A DNA stretch of 64,000 nucleotides, from positions 353,501 through 417,500 of the forward strand of contig NZ_CP089538.1 in assembly GCF_021233055.1 (NCBI RefSeq). Reading direction: 5' to 3'. The notes under the pieces are model-generated. The model did not search any database, was not told the DNA's origin, and saw only the letters and a list, made by a program, of their open reading frames with translations. Shown piece after piece: positions 27,860 to 36,693 of this stretch. Origin of the DNA: Spirosoma oryzicola. GTDB taxonomy: Bacteria; Bacteroidota; Bacteroidia; Cytophagales; Spirosomataceae. The translations under genes were made by a program, and so were the position numbers. Each line of letters starts with the position of its first letter. The stretch's first letter is position 1.

Positions 27860-27941
27860 TGTGTATACTTGCCGCTCTAACAGAAACCGGTAGGATTGGC
27901 TGCTGGCAGTAAGCGGAAATTTAGAGCGGCAGGTATTCACA
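27860..27941. repeat. 21-base near-perfect inverted repeat in a divergent spacer
   Basis: Arms 27860-27880 and 27921-27941 pair at 19 of 21 positions around the core TGCCGCTCTAA/TTAGAGCGGCA, with a 40-base loop. It lies between the divergent DinB (27755) and T9SS-substrate (27996) genes and ends 55 bases upstream of the latter. Confidence 0.65.
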
Positions 27942-27995
27942 TGCAACGGGTATGTTCTATCAACAAAGTGTTTGTCCACGTTTCCCATCAATTCT

Positions 27996-30947
27996 ATGAA
28001 AAATAACTACGGAAAATTAACGGGCTTCGGTTGGTTAATAATGTTAGTGAGCGCTGTAAGCTTAGCCTTTTTTAGTCAGGCGCAAACCGTTTCTCCACCC
28101 CAAATTCAATGGCAGCGGACGATTGGTAACCAACCGTTAAATGCGACAGGATCCAGGATTGTGAAAGTGAGTAGTGGCGGTTATGCTATTTTGACATACG
28201 GTCAACTTCATCGGTTATCGGCTACTGGCGAGGTGCTATGGAGTACTACCATTACAGGTAATCCGTTGACGAGTGTACCCGGTCAATACGCTCAATTTTA
28301 TACTGCATACGGACTTATAGAGACGCCAGATGGCGGTTTCGCAATGATCGTAGTAGATGCGGGGCGCTATGCGCTGGTTAAGTTTAATAGTGCTGGTGAA
28401 GTAACTTCCAGAAAACTACTAGTAGGTACATTACCTAATGAGCGTGGTATAAGTGTAACAGACCTTATTTCGAGCCCAGAAGGTGGCTATATGGCCTTTG
28501 GCGGGGCTGGTCCGGGACGGCAGAGAGGGGTAGTTGCCATGAAGCTTGACCAGGACGGTAACATAGTTTGGCAGCGGGAGTATTATTATGAGACCGATGT
28601 TAAACTTTATTCAGGAAATATAATCAATTCAGCGGATGGCGGTTATATACTAACCGGTGGCGTTGGTGGAATTGGTCCTTATCAGGGCAGCAATGGATGG
28701 GCAGCTAAAATAGATGGTCAGGGCAATCGCATATGGCAAAGACGCTATAACGATTTTTCATATTTCAGGGACGTTGTTCAAAGTCCTTTTGCCAATGACG
28801 CTTACGTAGCCATTGGGTCGAATACCAATGATCCCGAAACCACTCGAACGATCACTATAGGTGCGGATGGAATTGCTATAGGTACATTTCAGTTATCGGG
28901 CCAAGCTCCTGACACATACTACGATTGTACATTGATAGGTAATTCAGCAAAGAATGGAGTTCCTGCCTATCTAACTCTCATGGATGTCAGCAGTCAGAAT
29001 AATGGTGATATTCGGTTAACGGCGATCAATGCGCAAAATGAAGTAAGTTGGACAAAGACGTTAGGCGGTTCAGGCAAAGAAAAGGGGCAGGCTATTCTGG
29101 CTACAGATGATGGCGGCTATATTGCTGTTGGTACGACTACGTCAACGGATGGCGATGTAACCGGCAAGACAACGAGTGATGAAGCTACATGGGTAGTCAA
29201 GTTAAGCGCACCCGTATCAACACCCACATCGACTTTGAAGCTAACCCAGCCAACCTATAACTGTAATACAGGTATCATCACCTTCAACACAAGTGGTGGC
29301 GATGGTTCACCTATTACGTATACGGCACCAGGAATTACCCGTTCTTCACCTACCAGCAACACGGGAGTTATTGAGCAGGGCTTACGCAATGATCCCAAGT
29401 CCATTACTATCCAGGCTACGCAGCATGGTTATACAACAAGTTACATCTTTGATTTAAAAGCAAGTTGTACATCCAACAACGGACCCTATCCTCCAGTTCT
29501 TGCCACACCCATTCAAAATCTTACCTTAACAGTGGGGCAGAGCTTGGATCGTTATAGGGTCAACTTTAATTTTAAAGATCCTAACTCGCACCACGGTACC
29601 AGCTTTTACCTGCTTTCGTTTGAAGCTACGAATACACCACCCGGCTTGTATTTCTTCGATGATACCGATTCGGGAACAGGAATAGGCGATGCTTATTTTA
29701 CGGGTACACCTACCAAGCCTGGTACTTACCTAATCACGGTAACCGCTTACTTCTTTCGGTATACCGCGTCTAGCATCTCTACTTCTGGAACCTTCACAAT
29801 AACCGTAATTGACCCGTCCGTCAATCCACCCACCGGAGGGGATTTAAAATTAACTCAGCCTACGTATGATTGCGCAACGGGGGCTATCACTTTTAACACA
29901 AGTGGTGGCGACGGTTCACCCATCACGTATTCTGCGCCAGGAATTACTCGCTCGTCGGCCAGCAACAACACCGGCGTCGTTGAGCAGGGACTGCGTAATG
30001 ATCCCAAGCCTATTACCATCCAAGCGACCCAGAGCGGCTATACGACTAGCTATACCTTCGATTTGAAGGCTTACTGCACCTCCCGTCAGCGCTCTCCGCT
30101 TTACACCTCGGTGGCGGATCGAAGCCTGGAAGTCGGTAAAGTGGTCCTCTATCCACCCTTTGAGATTGGGCAAGGCTACTACAGCCCCTCTGATCCCAAC
30201 AATTATAAGAAGTGGTCGATATCGGCAACGGGCTTGCCGCCCGGATTGTCTCTCAAAACGGAGGTGGTGATGAGTACGTTCTTTATAGTTCGGATTGGTG
30301 GCAATCCAACTACGGTGGGTGTATATCCGGTGATGGTAACGGCCATTGATCCGCAGTATCCCAATGATCCCTACACAACTCGTTTTACCATCACCGTCGT
30401 CAATTCCCCTACCGGAGGAACATTGACACTTACGCAGCCCACCTACGATTGTGCTACCGGTGCCATTACATTTAAGACAACAGGGGGGGATGGCTCGCCG
30501 ATTGAGTTCAGAGCCATTGGCATTACCGACTGGACAACCAATCCGAGCCAGTTTGTCGATCGGGAGAGCCGCACTGCGAGCGATGTACAACCCTTCACGA
30601 TTATGGCGCGTCAGAGTGGACAGGTTGTTACGTATACCTGGGACCTAAAGGCTGCCTGTGGTCGGACGCGAGTGGGCGCAATAGAAGTAGGACAAGCGTT
30701 CTCAGTGCAACTACTCGGAAACCCGGTTCAGGACTGGGTGAACATTCAGATACGGGGTGCTGAAGGCCAATCGGTACAGTTGCGGCTAACGGACTTACAA
30801 GGTCGCTTGCTGGAAAGCCGGACGATTGAGCAGGCCAAACCGGTAGAGGAGCAGCAATTCTGGCTACATGCATCCGCACCTAAATTATTATTGCTACAGG
30901 CCGCGACCCCGCAGCAAGTACAGACCGTAAAGATTATCAAGCAATAA
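27996..30947 (+). CDS. T9SS-secreted modular surface protein with three homologous repeats
   Basis: A 983-residue protein with a signal peptide (about 1-33, ending SQAQT). Residues up to about 400 form a beta-propeller-like part with repeated GGY(I/A/M) blocks. Three homologous modules of about 80 residues follow (29232-29472, 29841-30084, 30420-30660), each beginning LTQPTYxC and ending (F/W)DLKAxC, with two Ig-like segments of the PIG type between them. The last 80 residues (from about 30690) resemble a type A C-terminal sorting domain, so export by the type IX secretion system is likely. Start ATG 27996; a TTG at 27972 is less likely. Ligand unknown. Confidence 0.8.
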   Translation: MKNNYGKLTGFGWLIMLVSAVSLAFFSQAQTVSPPQIQWQRTIGNQPLNATGSRIVKVSSGGYAILTYGQLHRLSATGEVLWSTTITGNPLTSVPGQYAQFYTAYGLIETPDGGFAMIVVDAGRYALVKFNSAGEVTSRKLLVGTLPNERGISVTDLISSPEGGYMAFGGAGPGRQRGVVAMKLDQDGNIVWQREYYYETDVKLYSGNIINSADGGYILTGGVGGIGPYQGSNGWAAKIDGQGNRIWQRRYNDFSYFRDVVQSPFANDAYVAIGSNTNDPETTRTITIGADGIAIGTFQLSGQAPDTYYDCTLIGNSAKNGVPAYLTLMDVSSQNNGDIRLTAINAQNEVSWTKTLGGSGKEKGQAILATDDGGYIAVGTTTSTDGDVTGKTTSDEATWVVKLSAPVSTPTSTLKLTQPTYNCNTGIITFNTSGGDGSPITYTAPGITRSSPTSNTGVIEQGLRNDPKSITIQATQHGYTTSYIFDLKASCTSNNGPYPPVLATPIQNLTLTVGQSLDRYRVNFNFKDPNSHHGTSFYLLSFEATNTPPGLYFFDDTDSGTGIGDAYFTGTPTKPGTYLITVTAYFFRYTASSISTSGTFTITVIDPSVNPPTGGDLKLTQPTYDCATGAITFNTSGGDGSPITYSAPGITRSSASNNTGVVEQGLRNDPKPITIQATQSGYTTSYTFDLKAYCTSRQRSPLYTSVADRSLEVGKVVLYPPFEIGQGYYSPSDPNNYKKWSISATGLPPGLSLKTEVVMSTFFIVRIGGNPTTVGVYPVMVTAIDPQYPNDPYTTRFTITVVNSPTGGTLTLTQPTYDCATGAITFKTTGGDGSPIEFRAIGITDWTTNPSQFVDRESRTASDVQPFTIMARQSGQVVTYTWDLKAACGRTRVGAIEVGQAFSVQLLGNPVQDWVNIQIRGAEGQSVQLRLTDLQGRLLESRTIEQAKPVEEQQFWLHASAPKLLLLQAATPQQVQTVKIIKQ

Positions 30948-30967
30948 ACGTAGCGTATTGAGTTCGC

Positions 30968-31004
30968 AAACAGGCTTCTGAGAAACCGGAAGCCTGTTTT
31001 TTTT
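30968..31004 (+). terminator. Rho-independent terminator
   Basis: AAACAGGCTTC (30968-30978) pairs perfectly with GAAGCCTGTTT (30989-30999), followed by a run of eight T. It ends the transcript of the T9SS-substrate gene. Confidence 0.9.
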
Positions 31005-31109
31005 AATGATCGATCCGTGATTGAAGTAGGCCGTTCCGAAGTCAGTGGCGAACTAAGCGAACCATCCGTACCCGTTACTTTTTCGCCCCTCGCTAACCAA
31101 ATTTTTTTG

Positions 31110-31117
31110 TAGCTTTG
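31110..31117 (+). promoter_or_regulatory. -7 box of the uvrD/pcrA promoter
   Basis: TAGCTTTG matches TAnnTTTG. No good TTG is found at the usual distance. Transcription from here would begin near 31124 and carry the inverted repeat at 31132-31186 in the leader. Confidence 0.45.
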
Positions 31118-31131
31118 ATTGTTATATAAAG

Positions 31132-31186
31132 ACGCTGGATGCTGGATAGCACACGCTGGACGTTCGTTGAATCCAGCATCCAGCGT
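31132..31186. repeat. 16-base perfect inverted repeat in the uvrD leader
   Basis: ACGCTGGATGCTGGAT (31132-31147) and ATCCAGCATCCAGCGT (31171-31186) are exactly complementary with a 23-base loop. The loop contains another CACGCTGGACGTT copy. The right arm ends 20 bases before the start codon at 31207. Confidence 0.8.
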
Positions 31187-31206
31187 ATGCTCTCCAACGT
31201 CTTTGT

Positions 31207-33507
31207 ATGGTTGATTATATTTCTGGATTGAATGACCCCCAGCGGGAAGCCGTCATGCACGGTGATGGTCCGCTGATGATTATAGCCGGTGCTGGTTCGG
31301 GTAAGACGCGCGTGTTGACGTATCGGATTGCCCACCTGATCGAAAATGGCGTCGATCCGTTTCGGATTCTGTCGCTGACGTTTACGAATAAAGCAGCCGG
31401 TGAGATGCGGAAACGGATCGAAACGGTTGTTGGCACCGAAGCCCGCAACATCTGGATGGGTACCTTCCACTCCGTTTTTGCCAAGATCCTGCGCATCGAA
31501 GCCAAGGCGATTGGCTACACCAGCAACTTTTCGATTTACGATACCGACGACTCGAAGTCGCTGCTGCGGAGTATCGTTAAAGAAATGGGGCTGGACGATA
31601 AAGTGTACCGGGTCAACAACGTGTTCGGACGTATTTCGGGCGCGAAGAACCGGCTGATCGGCCCCGACGATTACCTGAATAATGCGGTGATTCAGGCCGA
31701 CGACGAAGCGGCCCGAATGCCACACATTGGCCGGATCTACAAGCAATACGCCGTTCGTTGCTTTGCGGCCAACGCCATGGACTTCGATGATCTGCTGTTC
31801 AACACGAACGTGCTGTTCCGTGACCATCTGGATATTCTGAACAAGTACCAGCACAAGTTTCAGCACGTAATGGTCGATGAGTTTCAGGATACCAACGTAT
31901 CGCAGTACCTCATCACGCGGAAGCTCGCAGCCGTTCATCAGAACATCTGCGTGGTAGGCGACGATGCGCAGAGTATCTACGCCTTCCGGGGGGCTAACAT
32001 TGAGAACATCCTGAACTTCCAGCGCGATTACGGCAAAGAAAACGTCAAGATCGTGAAACTGGAGCAGAATTACCGCTCGACAAAAACGATCGTTCAGGCG
32101 GCTAATTCCATTATCTCCCGCAACAAAAATCAGCTGGAAAAGCACGTTTTCACCGACAACGAAGACGGTCCACTGATTGATGTCATCAAAGCATCGTCGG
32201 ATAACGAGGAAGGACGGCTCGTCGCGTCGGCTATTTTTGAAGCCAAGATGAACGGCAGTCTCGTCAACAACGATTTTGCCATTCTGTACCGGACCAATGC
32301 TCAGTCGCGGGCGTTTGAGGAAGCCCTGCGGAAAGTAAGCATCAAGTACCGTATCATCGGTGGCCTTTCATTCTATCAGCGGAAAGAGATCAAGGATTTG
32401 ATTGCGTACCTGCGTTTTACGGTCAATCAGAATGACGAAGAAGCGTTCAAACGCATCATCAACCTACCCAAGCGGGGTATCGGCGACACGACGGTAGCGA
32501 AAATCAGCGTAATAGCCGCCGAAAAAGAAGATTCGATCTGGGAAATCGTTGCCGAGATCAATAAGCACATTGCTGGTCGTGCCTCTATTGCCATTGAAGC
32601 GTTTGCGGACCTGATCAAAAGTTTTAAACTACTGCTCGATCAGAAAGATGCGTTTGAAGTGGCCTCGCACATTGCTAAAGCGTCGGGTCTGTTGAAAGAA
32701 CTGTACGACGACAAAACCGTGGAAGGGCTGGCCCGGTACGAAAACGTACAGGAATTGCTGAACGCCATCAAAGAGTTTGTCGATAATCCCGATAACGAGG
32801 AAAAAAGCCTGGGAGCCTTCCTGCAATCTGTGTCGTTGCTGACTACCGCCGACGAAAAAGAAGATGACGGTGATAACGACAAGGTGACGCTGATGACGAT
32901 TCACGCGGCCAAGGGACTGGAATTTAAATACGTACACATTGTCGGGCTGGAAGAAGACCTTTTTCCTAGTCAGATGATGCTCGAAAGCCGCAACGACCTG
33001 GAAGAAGAACGGCGACTGTTTTACGTAGCGATTACCCGTGCCGAAAAGCGCCTGACTGTATCGTACGCCGAAACACGCTATCACTTCGGTCGCCTGAAAA
33101 TGTGCGAGCCAAGCCGGTTCCTGATGGAAATAGACCAGCGGTATCTAAAAATGGCGAAGTTACGGTCGGCCCCGAGCCGAATGGATTTTGACCGTCCTGA
33201 ACGAGATCGTAGTGAAAGCACCTCAACAGGTTCGATGGCCTTTGTGCGGTCGCTGGCCCAGAAAACCGCTCAAAGGCAGGCTCCACAACCAACCGTATCG
33301 CATACACCCTCGGCTGATTTTGCGCCCACCAGTACCGCTGAACTAGCCGCTGGACAGCGCGTCGAACACGCGAAGTTTGGCTTCGGAACGGTAAAAAAAA
33401 TGGAGGTAAACGGTACCGAGCGTAAGGCTACGATCCAGTTTGAAACCGCTGGCGTTGGCGAAAAAGTGCTGTTGCTTAGTTTTGCAAAGTTGAGGGTAGT
33501 AACATAA
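31207..33507 (+). CDS. UvrD/PcrA-type ATP-dependent DNA helicase
   Basis: A 766-residue superfamily 1A 3'-5' helicase for nucleotide-excision repair and replication-fork maintenance. Motifs in order: Walker A AGAGSGKTRVL (near 26-36), motif Ia FTNKAAGEM, motif II VDEFQDTN (near 222-229), motif III GDDAQSIYAFRGA, motif IV QNYRST, motif V near TIHAAKGLEF and motif VI LFYVAITRA (near 608-616). The C-terminal part after about 690 has the VEHAKFGFGTV Tudor-like segment of PcrA. Start ATG 31207. Confidence 0.96.
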   Translation: MVDYISGLNDPQREAVMHGDGPLMIIAGAGSGKTRVLTYRIAHLIENGVDPFRILSLTFTNKAAGEMRKRIETVVGTEARNIWMGTFHSVFAKILRIEAKAIGYTSNFSIYDTDDSKSLLRSIVKEMGLDDKVYRVNNVFGRISGAKNRLIGPDDYLNNAVIQADDEAARMPHIGRIYKQYAVRCFAANAMDFDDLLFNTNVLFRDHLDILNKYQHKFQHVMVDEFQDTNVSQYLITRKLAAVHQNICVVGDDAQSIYAFRGANIENILNFQRDYGKENVKIVKLEQNYRSTKTIVQAANSIISRNKNQLEKHVFTDNEDGPLIDVIKASSDNEEGRLVASAIFEAKMNGSLVNNDFAILYRTNAQSRAFEEALRKVSIKYRIIGGLSFYQRKEIKDLIAYLRFTVNQNDEEAFKRIINLPKRGIGDTTVAKISVIAAEKEDSIWEIVAEINKHIAGRASIAIEAFADLIKSFKLLLDQKDAFEVASHIAKASGLLKELYDDKTVEGLARYENVQELLNAIKEFVDNPDNEEKSLGAFLQSVSLLTTADEKEDDGDNDKVTLMTIHAAKGLEFKYVHIVGLEEDLFPSQMMLESRNDLEEERRLFYVAITRAEKRLTVSYAETRYHFGRLKMCEPSRFLMEIDQRYLKMAKLRSAPSRMDFDRPERDRSESTSTGSMAFVRSLAQKTAQRQAPQPTVSHTPSADFAPTSTAELAAGQRVEHAKFGFGTVKKMEVNGTERKATIQFETAGVGEKVLLLSFAKLRVVT

Positions 33508-33590
33508 GAGACCAGATTTCGTAGTTTGCTATACAGAACCGGGTTTGCCTGTCGTTTCCCTTAAACAACTCCACTATCCTTTACCATAGT

Positions 33591-35246
33591 ATGAATGCCA
33601 ACGGTATCGTTGTCGCCAGTTTGTTTTTTTCAATAGCATCCCTGGCTGCTTTCGCGCAGCCAGGCGACCCTGCGCAGCGGCAAGACTCGACCAAAACTGC
33701 CAGTGCATCGGACACAAAAGTTGAAAACTTGGGTAGCCAGGTCAATTCGGAATACAACGAGATCAACCCGATGATTTCGCCGGATGGCAAAACGCTGTAC
33801 TTTGCCCGGATAAGCCATCCCAACAATACGCACGGAACCAAAGGCAGTCAGGATATCTGGTATTCGGAACTCGATGGGGCCAGCGGTAAATGGGGACCCG
33901 CCCGGCGCATGGGCTTTCCGCTGAATAAGGATGAATATAACTGTGCCTACAGCATTACGCCCGATGGCAATTCGATGCTGATCAAGGGACAGTATGCCAA
34001 TGGAAACTACGAAACGCGCGGTTTTTCGACCAGTAAACGCACGGCCAGCGGTTGGTCCGTTCCGCAAAAGCTCGATATACCGAGCTACGTGAACATGAGC
34101 AAGGGACAGTTCGACTGTGGCTTCATGTCTGCGGATGGTAAGGTGCTGCTGATGGCGTTCAGCGAAAAGAAGAACAGCAAAGACGACGATATCTACGTCA
34201 GCTTTCGGCAAAAGGACGGCTCCTGGACGAAGCCGATGGAGCTTGGCCCGGAAGTAAATACAAAGTTTACGGAAACGACCCCATTTCTGGCTCCCGACGG
34301 GGCCACGCTTTATTTTTCCAGTAACCGCGAAGGGGGACTGGGTAGTAATGACATTTACGTTTGTAAGCGCGTAGACAAAACCTGGAAACACTGGACGAAA
34401 CCTGTTAATCTGGGCCCCAAAGTCAATACCGAAGGCTATGACGCGTATTACACGCTGGCTGCTTCGGGCGATTATGCTTATCTGACCACCTTCAAGAATA
34501 CGCTCGGCAAAGGCGACATCGTGCGGGTGAAGCTGACTGAGGATCAACCAACCAACCAGCCGGGGCGATTGGGCGGTAGTGACGATGTGGCTGGCAAGGG
34601 TGATGTAACGCGTCCCGATCCAGTAGCGCTAATCAGCGGAAAAGTAATTGACCAGAAAACCGGTAAGCCCGTTGAAGCCCGAATTGTGTACCAGACGCTC
34701 CCCGATGGAGCCGAAGCGGGTGAGGCTACGTCGGACCCGGTTACGGGTGAGTACAAGATCGTGCTTCCCTACGGCCAGAAATACAGCATGCGGGCTATCG
34801 CCAAAGATTTTATTGCGGAAGGCGACAACGTGGATTTGACCCAGACGAAGGGTTTTCAGGAAATTAAAGGGAAAGAACTGAAGCTGGTGCCTATCGAAGA
34901 AGGACGAGCGATTCGGTTGAATAACATCTTCTTTGATACGGGCAAATCGGAGCTTCGTCCGGAATCCGGTCCTGAACTTGATCGTCTGGTGACAACGTTG
35001 AACGAAACACCGAAAATGATCATCGAAGTGCGTGGTCACACCGACAATACAGGCTCAAACGAAATAAACGCAAAGCTGTCGCAGGACCGGGCCGACGCTG
35101 TTCGTGAGTATTTTATCAGCAAAGGCATTGAGCCGGATCGGGTTGGTAGCAAAGGGTTTGGAGAAGCCAAGCCCGTCGCACCAAACGACACAGACGAAGG
35201 GCGGCAGAAGAACCGACGCGTAGAATTTGTAATCGTGAAAAAATAG
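33591..35246 (+). CDS. PorE-like protein: PD40 propeller, carboxypeptidase-regulatory domain and OmpA domain
   Basis: A 551-residue envelope protein with a signal peptide (about 1-23, ending AAFAQ). Residues about 50-320 hold PD40/WD40-like propeller repeats (SPDGKTLYFA, APDGATLYFSS), 345-420 a carboxypeptidase regulatory-like domain (ISGKVIDQKTGKPVEA), and 440-551 an OmpA peptidoglycan-binding domain (FDTGKSELRPES, RGHTDNTGS, NRRVEFVI). This order matches PorE of the type IX secretion system apart from the N-terminal TPR part and lipobox, which are missing. Known general role is anchoring to peptidoglycan; T9SS linkage is inference. Confidence 0.85.
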   Translation: MNANGIVVASLFFSIASLAAFAQPGDPAQRQDSTKTASASDTKVENLGSQVNSEYNEINPMISPDGKTLYFARISHPNNTHGTKGSQDIWYSELDGASGKWGPARRMGFPLNKDEYNCAYSITPDGNSMLIKGQYANGNYETRGFSTSKRTASGWSVPQKLDIPSYVNMSKGQFDCGFMSADGKVLLMAFSEKKNSKDDDIYVSFRQKDGSWTKPMELGPEVNTKFTETTPFLAPDGATLYFSSNREGGLGSNDIYVCKRVDKTWKHWTKPVNLGPKVNTEGYDAYYTLAASGDYAYLTTFKNTLGKGDIVRVKLTEDQPTNQPGRLGGSDDVAGKGDVTRPDPVALISGKVIDQKTGKPVEARIVYQTLPDGAEAGEATSDPVTGEYKIVLPYGQKYSMRAIAKDFIAEGDNVDLTQTKGFQEIKGKELKLVPIEEGRAIRLNNIFFDTGKSELRPESGPELDRLVTTLNETPKMIIEVRGHTDNTGSNEINAKLSQDRADAVREYFISKGIEPDRVGSKGFGEAKPVAPNDTDEGRQKNRRVEFVIVKK

Positions 35247-35248
35247 GG

Positions 35249-35276
35249 ATTGGGCCAAGCGTTCGCTTGGCCCAAT
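35249..35276. terminator. Bidirectional terminator
   Basis: Perfect 12-base arms (35249-35260 and 35265-35276) with a GTTC loop between the convergent genes ending at 35246 and 35279. Confidence 0.75.
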
Positions 35277-35278
35277 TG

Positions 35279-36037
35279 TTAATCCAACCCTGGACGTTTG
35301 AACGCACGGGCGTCTGGAAACAAACCTTCCAACTCCCGGCGCAGGCGACTTAACAGCGCCATCAGATCAAGCACATCGTCGGTTTTTTCCGGAGAATGCT
35401 GAATAATCGTTTCCCAGGCCAACAACGAACGGTCGATACTGACCAGAATAAGTTTGGCTTTACCCAACTGGTAATTGACTAACTGCGGATTGTTAATCGG
35501 CTCGGCAAAAGCGCGCAGAACCGATTGCGTTTTCACCGGAATCAGCGTGCGATACCAGCGAATCATGTCCCACGCATCTTTCAACGCGTGCAGAATCGGC
35601 ATCGCTTCCTCCTGCGTCCGCAAGCCCAGTTCAACGGCTCGGATTTGTTCTTGGCCGGTCTGTTCCAGCAAGTTTTTTTCTTCGCTGAGCCAGACGCCCG
35701 TTTGCTTTAAGTAGTCACCGGATAAACGCGTGGTGATGTGGTTTCGAAAATCGATTTGTTCGACAGCCTTTTGTTCCAAAGCTTGAGCTTGTTCTTCGGT
35801 GGGAACGTCTGAACCCGAAAGTGCTTGTGTCCGCGTCAGGTTTTCGACATACTTCTTCGTTAGATTGAGAGCCTCGGTTAACTGCTGAACCAGGTTGTCA
35901 CCAGCCGTCTCCGGTTTTGCCAGACCCGTCTCTGTTTGCAGTTGAAAACTACGGCAGCGTGCTGTAAACAGGCACCGCTCACACCAGGCGTCACAGTAAT
36001 TATAAATACCAGTAATCAATTCAGCTTGTGTATTCAT
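35279..36037 (-). CDS. Unknown cytosolic helical protein with an N-terminal cysteine cluster
   Basis: A 252-residue protein I cannot assign. An N-terminal cysteine cluster has Cys15, Cys19, Cys22 and Cys28 (CxxxCxxCxxxxxC in YCDAWCERCLFTARC), which suggests a metal or Fe-S site. The rest is helical and acidic, with no signal peptide or membrane segment. The start ATG 36037 is near a TATATTTA box (one mismatch to the -7 consensus) on the minus strand. It is a single gene between a terminator and a divergent promoter. Confidence 0.7.
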   Translation of the reverse strand: MNTQAELITGIYNYCDAWCERCLFTARCRSFQLQTETGLAKPETAGDNLVQQLTEALNLTKKYVENLTRTQALSGSDVPTEEQAQALEQKAVEQIDFRNHITTRLSGDYLKQTGVWLSEEKNLLEQTGQEQIRAVELGLRTQEEAMPILHALKDAWDMIRWYRTLIPVKTQSVLRAFAEPINNPQLVNYQLGKAKLILVSIDRSLLAWETIIQHSPEKTDDVLDLMALLSRLRRELEGLFPDARAFKRPGLD

Positions 36038-36191
36038 TTGCCGATAGGGCAGATATTGTAGTATTGTTTTGTAAATATAGTAAATATCGAAATGATGTGT
36101 TGATTAAAATCGTGTGAAATCGACGAGTTGATGAGACCATTTATACGTTTGGTCAGCCGTTTAAACTAAGGTATTTCTACTCATCCAATTC

Positions 36192-36224
36192 TTGTGCATC
36201 GTACGAGTAAATAAGGTAGTTTTG
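36192..36224 (+). promoter_or_regulatory. Promoter TTG-N22-TAGTTTTG
   Basis: TTG at 36192-36194, a 22-base spacer and TAGTTTTG at 36217-36224. The predicted transcription start near 36231 lies after the ATG at 36229, so translation should begin at ATG 36247. Confidence 0.55.
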
Positions 36225-36246
36225 AGTTATGCTAAACACATCTTCT

Positions 36247-36639
36247 ATGAAACGTCTCTTTGTACTGCTCGCCTTTGTTTTTGCCTCGGTTGCTGCATCT
36301 GCGCAAACTACCGACAAAGCCGTTGCCTCACCCGAAGCCGCCAAGTTGGACTCGTTAGCCAAATTATCGCAGCAGTTTATGAATAATAATCAGCCTGATT
36401 CGCTATACGCCCTGATGGGCGCTACGTTCAAGCAGAATATTTCGCTGGAAAAGATGAAAGAGGTGACAGGCCAGCTTGCGGGCCAACTGGGAAAATGGGT
36501 GTCGCTGGAACCGCGTGGCGTACAAAACGGAATAGCTCGCTACAAAGCTGTATTTGCCTTAGCGCCGTTGGACTTTTACATCAGTCGGGACAAAGAAGGA
36601 AAAATTGAGACTTTTTTATTTAAGCAGCTACAGGAATAG
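36247..36639 (+). CDS. Small secreted protein, DUF3887-like
   Basis: A 130-residue exported protein. The signal peptide (MKRLFVLLAFVFASVAASAQ) begins at ATG 36247; the ATG at 36229 would add six residues and lies at the transcription start. The mature part has a helical half (DSLAKLSQQFMNNNQPDSLYALM) and a beta half (GIARYKAVFALAPLDFYISRD), similar to the DUF3887 / NTF2-like fold. Function unknown; it may be co-regulated with the DUF3467 gene 54 bases downstream, which has its own promoter. Confidence 0.75.
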   Translation: MKRLFVLLAFVFASVAASAQTTDKAVASPEAAKLDSLAKLSQQFMNNNQPDSLYALMGATFKQNISLEKMKEVTGQLAGQLGKWVSLEPRGVQNGIARYKAVFALAPLDFYISRDKEGKIETFLFKQLQE

Positions 36640-36644
36640 TGTGA

Positions 36645-36675
36645 TTGGGCATAGCTGTAATTTACCCTATTTTTG
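36645..36675 (+). promoter_or_regulatory. Promoter TTG-N20-TATTTTTG
   Basis: TTG at 36645-36647, a 20-base spacer and TATTTTTG at 36668-36675. The transcript start near 36682 supports ATG 36694 for the next gene. Confidence 0.55.
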
Positions 36676-36693
36676 TCAAAAACAGCGCTTTGT

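Noticed and set aside
31093..32145. 350-codon leftward frame opposite uvrD
   Set aside because: It lies antisense to the clearly conserved helicase, has no family-like motifs and arises from codon bias on the other strand.
33630..34547. 305-codon leftward frame opposite the PorE-like gene
   Set aside because: Antisense to a well-supported gene with no recognisable domain.
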